Below are positions 11,241-23,145 of a stretch of 64,000 bases of DNA, one piece after another (the first letter of the stretch is position 1; every line of letters starts with the position of its first letter). Origin of the DNA: Theocolax elegans (Eukaryota; Arthropoda; Insecta; Hymenoptera; Cerocephalidae); NCBI GenBank assembly GCA_026168455.1, contig CM047427.1, positions 41,388,846 to 41,452,845 on the forward strand, written 5' to 3'. The notes below the pieces were generated by a model that was given only the letters and a program-made list of their open reading frames with translations, made no database searches and was not told the origin of the DNA. A program made the position numbers and the translations under genes.

Positions 11241-12299
11241 ACACTTCTTCTTCATCTGTAGAATAGTCCTCGTCAGAAATTGATTGATCTTTTTGAAAGT
11301 CACAATTCGCTGTAGCGTATATGAGGTTAGGCTATTTAAAACAAAACTGCAAGAGCTTTTGGTCGCGTGATACAAGTGACGCGAGCAGTGGGTAAAAGTA
11401 CTTCTTCTAGTGTAAACAAACGGCGAATATTTCTCGCGAAAAAATAATTTAAACTTGATTTCTATTTTACATTTAAAAACCATTGTAAATAAAAAATAAA
11501 AATTTTATTTTTTACAAGGCTCAATGTTAATTTTTACAATTAAAATGCGTGTTTTTCTCAAAAACAGGAAAAACCTAGTTTAATCGTTATTCACGCAAAC
11601 CACGGACATAATCATGAATTTTTAAATATATTTTTAAATATACAGTTATTAAGAATATTTTTAAATATACAGTTATTATACAGTTATTGACCAACTATAC
11701 AAAATTTTTCTAATGTATTTTACTTCATATTTTGTATTTTGTTAATTTTTGAAACTTTGTGAAAAGAAAATGTAAAGTAAAAAATTCTATAAATTTATAA
11801 TTATAATTGGTGAACTTGTTTTAATCACTTTTGCGAATAAAAATAGAAAAATAGAAATATAGAAAGAATAGAAATAATGAATACCTCACACAGAGGAAGT
11901 AACTTAGAATATACATTATTTTTTATTTCGTGATAAAATCATAGAAATATGATTTCTGATTGTGGGAGTCGAAAAATAGAAAATATGTGTGTATATGTCG
12001 CTCCCGATATCTCGAGAACGCCTTGACCAATCTTTATTTGATGTGTCTCATTTTTTCATGTTTTAGTAGTTTCAGAAACAAAAAACTGTTTTATTTTGTG
12101 TCACCACATGGAGGTAAACAAACAAGACTGCCTTATTTTTTTTATTTTGTTGTTTCTATTTACATTTTTTTTTGGTTTTTTGGTTCCTTTCTTTTAATAT
12201 AAAAATTTGTTTTTCAAACTTTTATAAATACCTAATATTTATTAGGATAGCATGTTTTGCATAAATATAATTGACATACTTCGCAAAATGTATACGTTC
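11241..12299. other. No gene seen; possible 5' region of the Crypton
   Basis: 11250-11460 is somewhat GC-richer (AGTGACGCGAGCAGTGGG) and could hold the 5' end of the minus-strand recombinase gene. 11460-12299 is AT-rich without recognisable genes. The motif AATATTTTTAAATATACAGTTATTA is tandemly repeated near 11627-11690. Confidence 0.4.
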
Positions 12300-12578
12300 T
12301 TACAGAAGATCATTAACATTTCTTTTGTTTTGCACACGTTTGGATTGATGCTGAACGTTAGTTTTTTTTACCCGTTTCTGTAAATAATGCTTTGCAATAG
12401 CTACTGTAAAGTCTCTCAAACTCTTTTTATTCTCGGTACTCACAGTATTGTAAAGAACAACCGAGTTAGTGATAGATGCCTGAGTCAAACGTATAAAAAT
12501 TACCCATGTCCATTTCTTACTTTTAATACTGGACAATAAATTGTTACAGTGACCATTATGAATATCAACTTCTCCCAT
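12300..12578 (-). pseudogene. piggyBac transposase, C-terminal scrap
   Basis: 92 codons resembling the end of the DDE domain of PGBD/piggyBac transposases: MGEVDIHNGHCNN (family form MGGVD followed by N), then SIKSKKWTW, then LRDFTVAIAKHYL. The catalytic aspartates and the rest of the protein are absent on both sides, so this is a truncated relic, different in sequence from the piggyBac copies at 20 and 24 kb. Confidence 0.7.
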
Positions 12579-12717
12579 AAATCTATCTATTTTATATTAA
12601 AATTCATCCGTTCTCCGGCCGCTGTATCCGGTGTCCGGTGGCGGTGTCCGGTCTCCAGTTGTAAGAATTAAGAGTATGTGTGGAGTGGAAAGGTTAACGC
12701 TGATATTTCAGAAATTT

Positions 12718-12815
12718 CTGAGTTATTTCGGGATAACTTCACTAATTACGGAATTTCCTGGATATTCAGGAATTACTGAGGTATTCCGGGATAACTCAAC
12801 TAATTACGGGATAAA
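12718..12815. repeat. Imperfect 58-bp tandem duplication
   Basis: CTGAGTTATTTCGGGATAAC (from 12718) recurs as CTGAGGTATTCCGGGATAAC (from 12776), each followed by an ACTAATTACGG block. It is preceded by GC-rich CCGGTGTCCGGTGGCGG. Possibly an end of an unidentified transposon; TTTCAGAAATTTCTGA is shared with 27.06 kb. Confidence 0.5.
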
Positions 12816-12889
12816 ATATTAAAAAAGTGTACAAGCACACTTTTTTGCCAGTACTCCATTTTTGTCCATTTTTGTACCAAATTAAATTA

Positions 12890-13955
12890 TTATATTAGGA
12901 ACAGAACATGGATTTTTAATGTCTTTGATACTCCCGTACTATCAAAAGCTGTGCGTAATTCTCTTAAATTTTTATCCATTTCGCTCGTATCAGCCTTTTT
13001 TGTAGAAAAGCAAGTTTCTACAATCTTATTCATTGCCTTAAACGTGGCGATGAAAGGCTGCAATCGAAATGGTCTACCTTTTTTATAAATTTCAGGTTCG
13101 TTTAATCCATCAGCATTTTTTATGAGCATTCTGCATGCATTACCCTCGAACATTTCACCATCGTAGTTTTTAGGAACTAGTTTTAATTTTTTCGGCCAAA
13201 GCAGAGCATTTTCACGACCTACAGCCGGAAGTACACTCTTCCAAAACAAGTGATTCACCAATCCTTGCAATAAATGCAATTCCGAAAGAGGGCACTTCTC
13301 AAGAACGTACATATTGCCGTCGTCTTCATCTCCTTCTGCTACCAAAAGAGGGTAATTAACCATACTGAGAAATATCCTTGCTAGTTTTTTTTTCTCTACG
13401 CTTTTGAATTTTAAATAGTATTGTGTCAAATCATTGAATGTTTTCAAAATAATATCATCACTCGAATCACTGTTGAATTAAAGTAATGTAGCAATATGGA
13501 TAAGGATACGTGGCTGATGCAGTTTGTTGTCCAATAGCAATTAATAAAAGCTCAAAATCTGTGATAAATTTATAAGGTATCTGATTCACCTGCGTTAACT
13601 CAAATAAAATTTTTAAGTTTTCATACGTCTCTTTTATCTTCGGCACAATTGCCAGTAAAATTAATCGATACACGCAATTATAATTGTTTTTTTTTGCTCC
13701 GCTTTCACCCTCCGAGTACGAAGCTCTTTTGTTGTTTTGATTTTGATTATCTTCATCTGTTATAACTGATAATGAAAGTTTAAAGAAACCTTTTCCGCCA
13801 TCTACCATCAATTTTATTTTAATATCAGCATTAGTCAAATCAATATTGCGTTTGTCATAGAGCAATTCTAAAAGTTCTGTGGCATTTGCATAGACGATAG
13901 GTCTCTTTACAATTCCTTCTTTAAAGGTTTCAAATTCACGATAATCTTTTTTGTA
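12890..13955 (-). pseudogene. Uncharacterised transposon-associated ORF family ('DGG-FFK'), broken
   Basis: Two adjacent minus-strand frames form one protein. 13467-13955 encodes an N-terminal part with KRPIVYANATELL, then MVDGGKGFFKLSLSV, then FITDFELLLIAIG and a YPYPYC motif. 12890-13447, in another frame, has CPLSELHLLQGLVNHLF, then WPKKLKLV, then FEGNACRMLIKN. I recall proteins with this motif order as abundant, unnamed, multicopy sequences in invertebrate genomes, often next to transposons, but I know no assigned function. The frame break near 13455 and missing ends mark it as a relic. A metal-binding or DDE-like role would be a guess. Confidence 0.55.
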
Positions 13956-14336
13956 ATCATTTTCCTAGTACATGGATATAGTATAATATATGTGATACGT
14001 ATACACATGTACGTTGTGTGAGTGCGTGTGTGTGATTTTGAGTATGAACGAGTGCGTATGCGTATGCAAGTGCGACAAAGTAATTTTCTTACAAAAATTC
14101 GAAGTAAACTTCGTAAAAAGTGAAAAGTATGCATATTTTCGAAACAGGACGGCTAGGATTTCAATTCGAACGGTTTTTTCATCAAAAAGTAATAAGGAAT
14201 CAAATGCCACTTCCAGTTTTCTTTGTCATTTTAATGCAACCCATCTCTGGTTCAAGCCTAGTATGACAGTATGACCTCATTTACATTAGATAATAGAGGA
14301 CAGAAAAACCCTAAATGGTAACCCTGCACGCGACAG
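13956..14336. other. No gene seen
   Basis: Contains a TG/GTGTGT-rich stretch (13990-14060) and unassigned sequence before the Gypsy LTR. No supported coding region. Confidence 0.4.
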
Positions 14337-14538
14337 GTGTGATCCCCCCGCGTCCCGTGTTCAGCTTCGCCGCGTTGTGTTTTACCGTGGTTCTCGCGTG
14401 TGTATTTTGACTGCAGGCCGACCCTGCATTTACAGTGGGTGGTGCAACACCGTGAACCGACCTGCAGCCACACAAGTTTGGTGCACGGGCGAACGGACAA
14501 TTCGTCCTGCACCGCAGCGAGAGTTAGAGGGAGAGAGA

Positions 14539-15150
14539 GCGACCGATCGGCTATTCGTTGTTTACCAACGACTTCAGCAACTTATGAAGTAAGTGGTACC
14601 ACTTCACACGATCGTGTTTTATTCATCAATTAAAAATAATCTTATTGTGTTATACCAGTCCCGTTGACTGGGTATATTATTTTAGTTCGCGATATTTTTC
14701 CCCCCTCTCTCTACAAGTCGGCCGTTTGCCGATTTGTAATTAAAAGCGTATACCTCGGCGACGATTAGAGATTTTATTTGTTATTTATATTTATTTTTTT
14801 ATTTCAATAAATTTAATTTATCATTACATTTCAATTCGGTATTCGAGTAATTGAATTTTAACCCACGTACGATTCCTTCCGTAATCCTAAGAGCTCATAT
14901 ATTTCTGGTTGACAAGTGCTCGAGGCGATATCCCTGTTTCGCAGTCAATTTCAGATTGGATTTTTACCTGGTTGTTATCTGAAACAGTAACTCGGTTTCA
15001 GATTAACACTTAACAGAGTTGGTAGAGCGGACACGTAATCGCCGCCGCAACGCGGGAAAAATACGTTTATTTAAATACGGTAAGTTTAACCGTACCGCTG
15101 AGCAGTCGCAATATTAAAATAAACATCCGTGCGGAAACCAAACTGTTACA
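14539..15150 (+). repeat. 5' LTR of Gypsy family 1 (confirmed part)
   Basis: Aligned along its length with 3562-4167, ending in ACTGTTACA directly before the primer site. A poly(A)-type AATAAA (about 14808) precedes the 3' part. The region upstream to 14337 probably belongs to it but has no second copy in the window. Confidence 0.88.
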
Positions 15151-15163
15151 TGGCGCCCAACGT
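15151..15163 (+). other. Primer-binding site, tRNA-Lys (CUU-type)
   Basis: TGGCGCCCAACGT starts at the first base after the LTR and is complementary to the 3' end of tRNA-Lys of the CUU type. After 13 bases the match stops (AAATT). Two degenerate copies follow at 15185 and 15223, making a 34-35-bp tandem series. Confidence 0.85.
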
Positions 15164-16416
15164 AAATTAATAGATTGGGTTCTATGACGCCCAACGTTAA
15201 TTTCTAAATTTCGCCTACGAGATGCACAACGTAAATTTTTAGATTGCGATTTTATTTGTGATACGAGCTGCGCCTACATAGGTGCCCGAAAAAAATAGGA
15301 TTTTATTATAAACGGTAGCGAATCCAATTTGATTTAATTAATTTTCTTGTGATCAATCTATTTTAAATGTAATTTTTTTTAAGTACGTATGGATTTTACG
15401 TGTAATTTTACAGTTAGATTAATCGATGTGCGGTTAATTCTAACCTTTAAATTATTGTATTAAGACAATAATTTATAATTTTGAACCGGATTTTCTTTTA
15501 TTGTTGTATAGTTTGGTTAAAAGAAATCCGAGGTCGGTAATAATAATTTTTTTAATTAAATACACGTAAATAATAGTTAATTTGAATTTGAAAATTGAAA
15601 TACAGATCGATTCGCCTTGAGGTCCGAAATTTACATACCGAGTCCCTAATTTCAAGTAGGTTAATCGGAAAATCTGGGTTATTTAATTTTCCGACTTAAT
15701 AAAAATTGTAACACCTGTGCAAGGGGAAAAATTTTTTGTTTTTGAAGTTTGCTTGTTGAATTTATATTTTTGGCAACGCGGACCGGCTCTCGCATTACAA
15801 TAAAAATTGTATTATTATTTTTTTGTAATATTGCGATTGTAAGATGTCACAGCGGCGTACACATTTAGTTGTTTAGAAATATATTTATATTTATTTATCT
15901 ATTTATTTATTTATTTATTTATTTATTTTATAATATATTCAGCGTGCGTTGGTGACCGAGAGCTGGAGTAAATTCGGTTTTTTCGTATTTAATCGAATTT
16001 AAACAAATTTTTTTCTTTTTTTTTAATTTAATTTATTAACAATTCGTAAAATTTCTTTTTACGTTTAATGTTGTATGTTTAATTGTTTAATAATAAATTA
16101 AATTAGTCCCGCGTTTAACAAAGTTAATTTTTTTTCTCTCGATTTGTTTGTAAAATTTATAGTCAAAAATATAATTCTTTAACGTAGTTTTTTTATATTA
16201 GGCAGGGAAGCAAATTTGAAATAGGTGTGCTTAATTTTATTTTCTCGTAATTATAAAGGGAAAAGAATTCATTCTTCAACTTAGTGGCCCAATAATTTTA
16301 TTATTTAATGCCACCTAATAATTTGAAATAAAGCATACCTTGCACAGGTAAAGCGAACAGCGACTCAAAAATTTTTTTTGTGTAAATAAGCGTAGCGATA
16401 ATTTGTTAAGATTAAA
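15164..16416 (+). other. Leader of Gypsy family 1
   Basis: Untranslated AT-rich leader between primer site and gag. It holds the tandem primer-site-like repeats (15151-15240), a long (TATT)n tract at 15884-15930, and segments shared with the relic at 6108-6480. No ORF. Confidence 0.7.
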
Positions 16417-18170
16417 ATGGCGGAATCGATGGCCACGCAAGTCGATCAGTGGATTGGTACGCAATCCAGTGAACAGATCCAGGCACACTTGGAGTCGTTA
16501 GAGATGCGTACAGACGGCTGTTGGGTAATTATACGGCTCAAGAGTTCGCAGCCGAAACAGACTCAAATGAGGATCGTGTCAGGCAGAACAGGCGTAGGAC
16601 AGGTTGGTTTAAGTCCATGGCTGCCCATTATCCGGAGATTCCGGATCCGGATTCTGACCCAGATGTAGTAGAGGTGCTACAGAGGACTCTCGCTCTAGAA
16701 GTAGAAGATACGGACGAGCGAGAGGAAGATAAGCAGTCGGACACCTCCAACCAAGAAATCGGCAAGGAGGAATGGATAACTTTGGTATCCGATACTGGCA
16801 CTCAGTTTAAGATACCAAAGAATTTTGCTTCGATGTTAGCGGAGCAATTAAGCAAATTATCCACTTTGGCGGAACGGATTAAGAAGCTGGAAGCACAGAT
16901 GCACATCGTCAACGGCAAGTTGGATTTGCCAAATGATGCACAAGCTTCCAGCACAAACAGAACCCGGGAGCCAACCCAACATGTCCAGTTCTAGGACACC
17001 TATACGTGTTACATCCTAGACGAGACGGACATCAGATCACAACACGTGCAGGTAGAGCCTGAGGGGTCTCAAGCCCCTCATGCAGATGCTGGAGGAGCTT
17101 GGGGGAGGGGTGACACACGGAGACCGAGACAGCCTCCATGTTCAAGCTCTCCCTACCCTAATCTGAAGGACTTTTACGAGTCCGGCCAATCAGCGTCGAG
17201 ATCGGCGGGGACACGGCACGATGTTGGTGCGGTGGTTCGTAAGTGGGGAGTCCGATTCCCTGGCGACAAAAGCCAGAGCATTGATGCCTTCCTTGCGAGA
17301 GTCAAAGATTGTAGGATTCTTGCCAACCTCATCGAGGACAAGGTGTTGCCGTCCTTGTCCGAACTTCTCACCGGAACCGCAGCTACGTGGTACCGGAATG
17401 AGAAGGGCAAATGGCACTCATGGCAAGATTTTGTGAAATCAAAGGCTCATCGAGGAGTCCAATGCTCGGACGCAGGGTGAGGATGAGCCGGTGAGAGATT
17501 ACATCACCTGCTCAATCGCAATCATGCGAAAACTCAACCCGATCCCGAGCGAGCGTAGGCAATTGGACCATCTCTACCGTAACATGCTACCTCAGCTTAG
17601 CGGTTGTTTAAGAGAGCTGAAGCCAAATCTATAGAAGATTTATTGGAGCTAGCGATGGATGCCTCCGGCAGAGGAAGATTTAATGCTGCCGGAACTTGCT
17701 TACAAGGCAAAATTCAAGAAGCGGTCGACCGTCAAGCCCAAGGTAGCAAGCGTGGCTAAGGAGGTGAGTGAGTCGAGTCGGGAAGATCCGGTTAAACGAC
17801 TCACAAAAGTCCTGGAAGAAACCCTTAGGACCATGCAAACGAGTAGCCAGACAGCTGGGGTTACGGTGGATAAAGATACACCACCTAGGAAGAAAACCCA
17901 CAAGTCTCCTCCTCGGTTTAGAAGAAGGAGGAAGGAGACACGTAAAAGTTCCGATCGACGGTCATCGGGTGGTTCATCCTCAAATCTTGGACAATCGTCG
18001 GATTCAAGAAAAAAGATCGAGAAGAAATAAGATTTTCCCAAGCCGATCAAGTGCCACACTTGTGGTGTGTGGGGTACACCGTCAGACGGTGCCCTGATTC
18101 CGCAAAAAACGCGCGGGGAAGCGGTTAGAGGGGACAACCATATACCCCAAAGTATAGGGAGCCCCAAGGA
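16417..18170 (+). pseudogene. Gypsy family-1 gag, several frame breaks
   Basis: Structural capsid/nucleocapsid protein. It starts at an ATG at 16417 (MAESMATQVDQW). The frame shifts by one near 16520 and continues to 16994 with an acidic, coiled-coil-like part (LAEQLSKLSTLAERIKKLEA). It stops (HVQF*), then resumes at 17046 with the capsid signature (WGVRFPGDKSQSIDAFLARV, TGTAATWYRNEKGKW) to 17480. A basic Ser/Arg-rich part follows at 17659-18030. The nucleocapsid knuckle near 18050 reads C-HT-C-GVWG-Y-TVRR-C across a frame break, with Tyr where His is expected. Not functional. Confidence 0.82.
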
Positions 18171-18249
18171 GGACAAAGGTCTGACTCCCCATTACCGAGG
18201 TAGTCCAGCTGCAGTTAAGCAAAAAAGAAAAGGACTATTTCCAAATAGA

Positions 18250-18714
18250 TCCCAGGAAGTCGGACTGGATCTGGAGACCTGCAATGTCTTAAAGTTAGTG
18301 ACATCGAGCACCAGCCGACGAAGTTACAGTCCAGAGGACGAAACGCGCCGGTGGTGTCAGGTTGACGTAGGTGGATTCCGGATCCGAGCGTTGTTTGATC
18401 TGAGTGCATCGACAACCGTAATGGGACCGAGCGGTTTGCAGTTAGCAACCGCTCTAGGCAGGTCGCTTCTCGAGTCGCGAGCTGGCAATGCCAAGCTCGC
18501 TGATGGTGTTACTCATCCGTTGTGTGGTCACGTAATGCTACCAATTATCAAAGGTAAAGAGACTCGAGAAATACGTGTTGCGATAATGCCGAACCTGGAT
18601 GCTGAATGCTACATCGGAGTAAATTTTGTCCGAGCATTCCGAGCCGTGCTTGACCCAGATTCCGACTGTTTAGTGGTAATGCTTCATTATCGTCAGCAGG
18701 TGTCGCTGACATAA
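18250..18714 (+). pseudogene. Gypsy family-1 protease, active site altered
   Basis: Retropepsin-like aspartic protease that would cut Gag-Pol. The open frame 18067-18714 contains GGFRIRALFDLSASTTVMG: the family active site D-T/S-G-A-S has become D-L-S-A-S. The Asp is kept, but the Thr and Gly that shape the loop are lost. The flap region (ADGVTHPLCGHVMLPI) and the hydrophobic ILGxxFL-like end (CYIGVNFVRAF) are recognisable. A stop at 18712-18714 separates it from RT in another frame. Confidence 0.8.
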
Positions 18715-18734
18715 CAGAAGTAGAGCGCACCCAA

Positions 18735-19548
18735 TTGCGCGAACTTCTAGACCGAGTGTTGTCCACAACCTTGCCAAAGATCGGCCTTTCTTACGATGTC
18801 GAAAATATAATCGACGTCGTATCAGCCAGGCCGATCAAACAGAGGTACTACCCCGTCTCCGATAAGATTCGAGAGGAAATGCAACGTCAGGTTTGCGAGA
18901 TGCTCGAAACTGGCGTTATTGAACCCTCGAAAAGCGGTTGGTCCAGCCCCGTGGTGATGGATATGCATATCCTCAAGAAAGCCCGATACATCTCCACGAT
19001 CGACATAAACTGTGCGTACCACCAGATACCTCTACAGGTGGAGTCGCACCCGATAATCGCTTTTACGGTACCTGGAATGGGTTTGTTCCAGTTTACTCGT
19101 ATGCCGTATGGATTGCTGAATGCTGGCACGACATTCGAGCGCATTATCGATCAGGTGATTGGACCAGAACTCGAACCGGTTGCTTATGCATACCTCGACC
19201 ATATCATTATTGTCACTGAGACGTTTGGAGAGCATAAGCAACTGTTGATCGAGGTGTTAACTCGCTTGGCAGAAGCCGGTTTATCTGTTAACCGGAAGAA
19301 ATGTGATCTCTACCAGCCCGAAGTGAGATATTTGGGTGTGCGAGTTAACCGAGACGGGATACGACCTGACCCAGCTAAAACGGAGCCGATTAAAGAATAT
19401 CCGGCTCCCAAGAATTTGAAGCAGCTGAGACGGTTTCGCGATATGGCATCTTGGTACAGACGCTTCATGTACGACTATGCTACCATAGCTGAGCCGCTAA
19501 CGCGTCTGACCACGAAAGACCGGAAATATTTTTGGCTGGAAGAACAAG
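18735..19548 (+). pseudogene. Gypsy family-1 reverse transcriptase, internally deleted and YLDD lost
   Basis: RT palm and fingers of a Ty3/Gypsy element. Visible: RPIKQRYYPVSDKIREEM, GVIEPSKSGWSSPVV, STIDINCAYHQI, FQFTRMPYGLLNA, and the thumb/connection PAPKNLKQLRRF, WYRRF. Two inactivating changes: a deletion near 18957 removes the segment holding the first catalytic Asp (VDFR-type motif) and PYPLP, and the catalytic YLDD has become YLDH at 19191-19202. Homology ends at 19548 (LEEQE). The frame runs on to 19616 in unrelated AT-rich sequence. Confidence 0.85.
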
Positions 19549-20235
19549 AGATATTATTAAGAGAGTATTATTATTGTAATTGTATATTATCATTTATATT
19601 TTTTGGTTGCAATTAATAAAAATTTTTTTATAAAAGATTTCTGAATATAAAACAAAATTAATAAAATGTGAAAATAGATCTTTTAGCCACAATTTTAATC
19701 TGAAAAAAATTTTTTATAAATTCAATTTTGAAACAATAATTGAATACATACAATGCATTAGTTGAGTTTGGTAATTTTGTATGAAATTTTAAATTCTTTA
19801 TCTCCTGGCCATGAAACATCATGAAAAAGCATGAAATATATGTAAAATGGTCAAAGAATAATTTTATATTCTAAGTTTTGTTGTTGAAAATAACTCATTT
19901 GTTGCTAGATTCATGTAGCTTCTTACAGGAAAAGTGTGGAAATATTGTAAGTAATGATACATGTGTTATTACGTATTGAAAATAAAAATTGAAATTCCTT
20001 ACTCCAGTGTAAGTTTTGTCATGTCGATTATTTTTAATTTTTTTTAATTGATTCAGTATTATGTAGAAATATGGTCAGTATCTTTAAACTCTTGTGTAAT
20101 TGACTAAGATTAAATAAGTATATATAATGTTACAAATATAATACACTGCTATTTTTATTTTATTGATTAAAAACTGGTTTATAACTGAATACTAGGTTAA
20201 TTAATTACATATTGTACTATATTTTACATTTTTAT
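19549..20235. other. No gene seen
   Basis: AT-rich. Probably flanking DNA exposed by the truncation of the Gypsy element and the 3' side of the piggyBac relic. No terminal inverted repeat was found. Confidence 0.4.
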
Positions 20236-21421
20236 TCAATTAAATTTTAAAATTATAAAGTTAAAAAAAGTATAAAAAATAAATATATATTTAGTGTAAT
20301 TTCGAATTGTTGCTAGTTTACTATAAATATGAAAAGCATTCAGAAATGCTATTTCTTTTTTTGCATACTCATTACAACTATTTCGACCATTTTTAGATGC
20401 ACATATTCCTCTTTCTGCCTTTTTACTAATATCGTTTTTTGCTTTGACTCTATCATTTCTGATGGTACCAGTAGCTTGTAATCCTACTTTTTGCAAGTGT
20501 AAAATCAAATCAAAACTTGTGAAGTAGTTGTCAAAGTAAACATGATACATCTTCATTTTCCGAGGACTTGTAACGTGGAGGAAATCCTTAAGTAAATTCA
20601 TTACGACTTTGCTACCTAACGCGCATTTCATCAGTACATTCGTTTCAATTTGATTCTTACCACAATATAAATCCCAAGCCAAGAGATAACCACTAATAGT
20701 ACACAGTGCCCACAATTTCAATCCAAATCTTATTGGTTTTCCTCTAATAAATTACTTCAAATTTGTTTTAGCACATGATTTTATCATCATTTCATCTATG
20801 GATAGGGCAGTTTGGAAAGGCAGTTTGGATTATTGTCTATCGCTTTTGTGTATTTGATGTGTGCTTGTATACTATCAAATTGATCACGAGCCATTACAGA
20901 TGAAACTACATTAGCTGACAAAAAAGGATCCGTTGACCAAAGATCATGTTGTGATTTTCTTTTGTTGAACGATGAGAAAATTACAACCCCTATAAAGATA
21001 TCTAATTCATATCGGTAAAAATCAAAATTATTTTCTTTTGTAACTGTAATAATATAACTTTTTATTTTCTCCGAAAAAAAAGTTCAAACATTTGAACTGG
21101 TGTACTTTGCAAGATCTTTTTTATCTAATCATTAGACAACAATGTTTGATTTTCAAGTTGATCTTGACAACGTCTTTCTCCATCAACCCAATCACAATCA
21201 TGATTTACTTCCAATTTAGTTAGATTCACAGAATAACTTCGGTATGCTTTTTCATAAGACATGCGAGGAATTTCATCACAGTTTTCACTATCTGAACTAG
21301 AATCATTATCGCCAGAATCGTCAGGATTAGGGATCATAATCATGTCATCAGATTCTTCGAGTAAATTATCTTCATTAGATTCAACTTGTGATATTTTAAC
21401 TTGTCGTTTTCGCTTCGGCAT
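20236..21421 (-). pseudogene. piggyBac transposase relic (second family)
   Basis: Cut-and-paste transposase of the piggyBac superfamily. The N-terminal piece (21125-21421) starts MPKRKRQVKIS and is very acidic (ESNEDNLLEESDD, DSGDNDSSSDSENCDE), as usual for this family. A broken middle (20722-21120) retains DLWSTDPFLSANVVSS-like residues. The C-terminal piece (20236-20721) has LWALCTISGYLLAWDLYCGK and the catalytic block HVYFDNYFTSFDLI (one of the DDD aspartates), then GLQATGTIRNDR. Stops and frame changes disrupt the middle, and the end reads into AT-rich DNA. No TTAA-flanked ends were identified. Confidence 0.8.
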
Positions 21422-22369
21422 TTTTGTATTTACTTATGTGTAATTGTAGAAGTTTCAGATGAAAAAAAAGTTACAGATAAAAATGTCTGTTGATTTACAA
21501 AATATCAAATTTGATGTGAATCGAATAAGTGACTAATAATAAGTGACTAAAATAAATTTAAGATCGAAATGCTTCTGAATTTAAAAAAAAAATTCTACTA
21601 CGTCGCCATTTTGAGACGACCATTTTGGAATTTTTTATTTTTATGTCATGTTTCGAAAGTTTGAAATGTTTGTACAAAGCATGCTATTTTGATAGAAAAT
21701 TTGAATTAAAAATTTTTCTCGACAAATTTTTCAGTGCTTTTTTTGAAAAGGTCGCCAAATTTTTTTTTCTTGACATTTAATCAACATTTTGACTTTAGAA
21801 TATTGTAGAGCGACCCCAAAAACATAAAAAAGTCGTTTTTAGATATATTCTTGAGGTTTAAATACTTCAAAAATAAACGGAAACTAAAGTTAAGATTTTT
21901 GGCTTTTTCAGTGTTACTGGATTAATGTAATGAAACCTAACTTCAAAACTTGTTCATTGATTAGTTATTATATTGCGCATTTTTTTTCTTATATATTTTT
22001 TAATTTATAAATTATACAATGATACATTTTATATAATTTTTAAATATCTTATAATCTTTAAATATTGAATAAAAAAGTGTTGTTTTTTTACTCATAAAAA
22101 TTATTAGTACATTGGCAGGTAAATATTACGTAAAGTTATCAAAATTAAATTTCAAATTTTAGTAGTGTATGTGTGTGTGTTTAATAAATAATTTATTTTT
22201 CTCGTCAAATAAACCTCTATTGAAATTAAAGTTTAATGCATCGTGAATATTTTAAACGTATGTTCTTCTTCTATTATTTTGTCGTTAATGTAATATCGTC
22301 TTATATTCTAGAATGTTTTCCGGATGTAATCTCATTATAATCACATCGATTCTGAACGAGAATATCTGA
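21422..22369. other. No gene seen
   Basis: AT-rich with T/A homopolymers. The left part is probably 5' flank of the piggyBac relic. A TGTGTGTGTG run lies at about 22170. Confidence 0.4.
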
Positions 22370-23145
22370 AGGAAGGTTTGCACTTTAGACGCATGTACTT
22401 ATTATACATTAAGTGGACGAACAAAAATGGAGAAGTAGTGAGCAAACATCATTATACTGATAATTTTATACCCAATTCAATCTCGGATCTTCCACACCAA
22501 AAAAGGATCAATACGACTTGTGTAAAGGCTACACGAATGCCAAAGGCAAAGCAAAACAAAAAATTGAAGAAAAGTATATTCAGCACATTCAAAATAAGGA
22601 GACAGCGAGAAAAGTGAAGAGCACAGAAAATGAATTAGCCAAAACAAGCGAAAACACGTGCATAGCATGCTTAAACATTCAAAAAGTACTGAGTACACCG
22701 AAAACTGAAACCAGTTATCTGTATTATAAACGTAAATTATCTATATACAACTTCACCATTTACGACATCACTACACATGAAGGCGTTTGTGACGTGTGAG
22801 TGAAATTGACTCCAAAAAAGAAGCCAAATAAATCGCTAATTGTATGTTAAATTTCATAAATAAAAAAGTTTGCAAAGGAAAAACAAAATTTTATTTTTGA
22901 TTGCTTACGCTTCAGCAGAGTACAATTTCCATTGAAAGTACTTGTTCCTACAAGTGAGTCATACACAGAATGTAGGTGATTTAGTTTATGCAACCATCGA
23001 AAGATATTGCCGAGGGCAAAAAATTTTCTCGCAATATGAATGAAGCGATGCGATCAGAAAGAATAAACAATATCCACAGAAATATAAAGTTCAGACAAAT
23101 ATTCGAAGGAAAAGCCAAATAAAATGCAGTTTAAATATGATTTTG
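22370..23145 (+). pseudogene. Uncharacterised multicopy ORF family ('SHYCR'), C-terminal relic
   Basis: Same family as 30478-31808, judged by shared motif order, but covering the following part of the protein. Across several frames it encodes a segment around HQKRIN (family PKKD-type motif followed by a CxxC-like region), then AKGKAKQKIEEKYIQHIQN and ARKVKSTENELAK, then NIQKVLSTPKTETSYLYYKRK and LSIYNFTIYD, and in another frame YATIER near 22990. The function of the family is unknown to me. The frames break at ~22500, ~22800 and later, so it is a decayed copy. No introns are evident here, unlike the copy at 30.5 kb. Confidence 0.5.

Larger units (their letters stand above)
14337..19548 (+). 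mobile_element. Gypsy family-1 retrotransposon, 3'-truncated
   Basis: Layout: LTR (to 15150), tRNA-Lys primer site, leader, gag, protease and RT in Ty3/Gypsy order, then an abrupt loss of homology at 19548 inside the RT-RNase H linker. RNase H, integrase and 3' LTR are gone. The left end is uncertain: TGTGATCC at 14337 is a candidate TG start, but only 14539-15150 is confirmed by the second LTR copy. All three coding parts are disabled. Confidence 0.85.
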
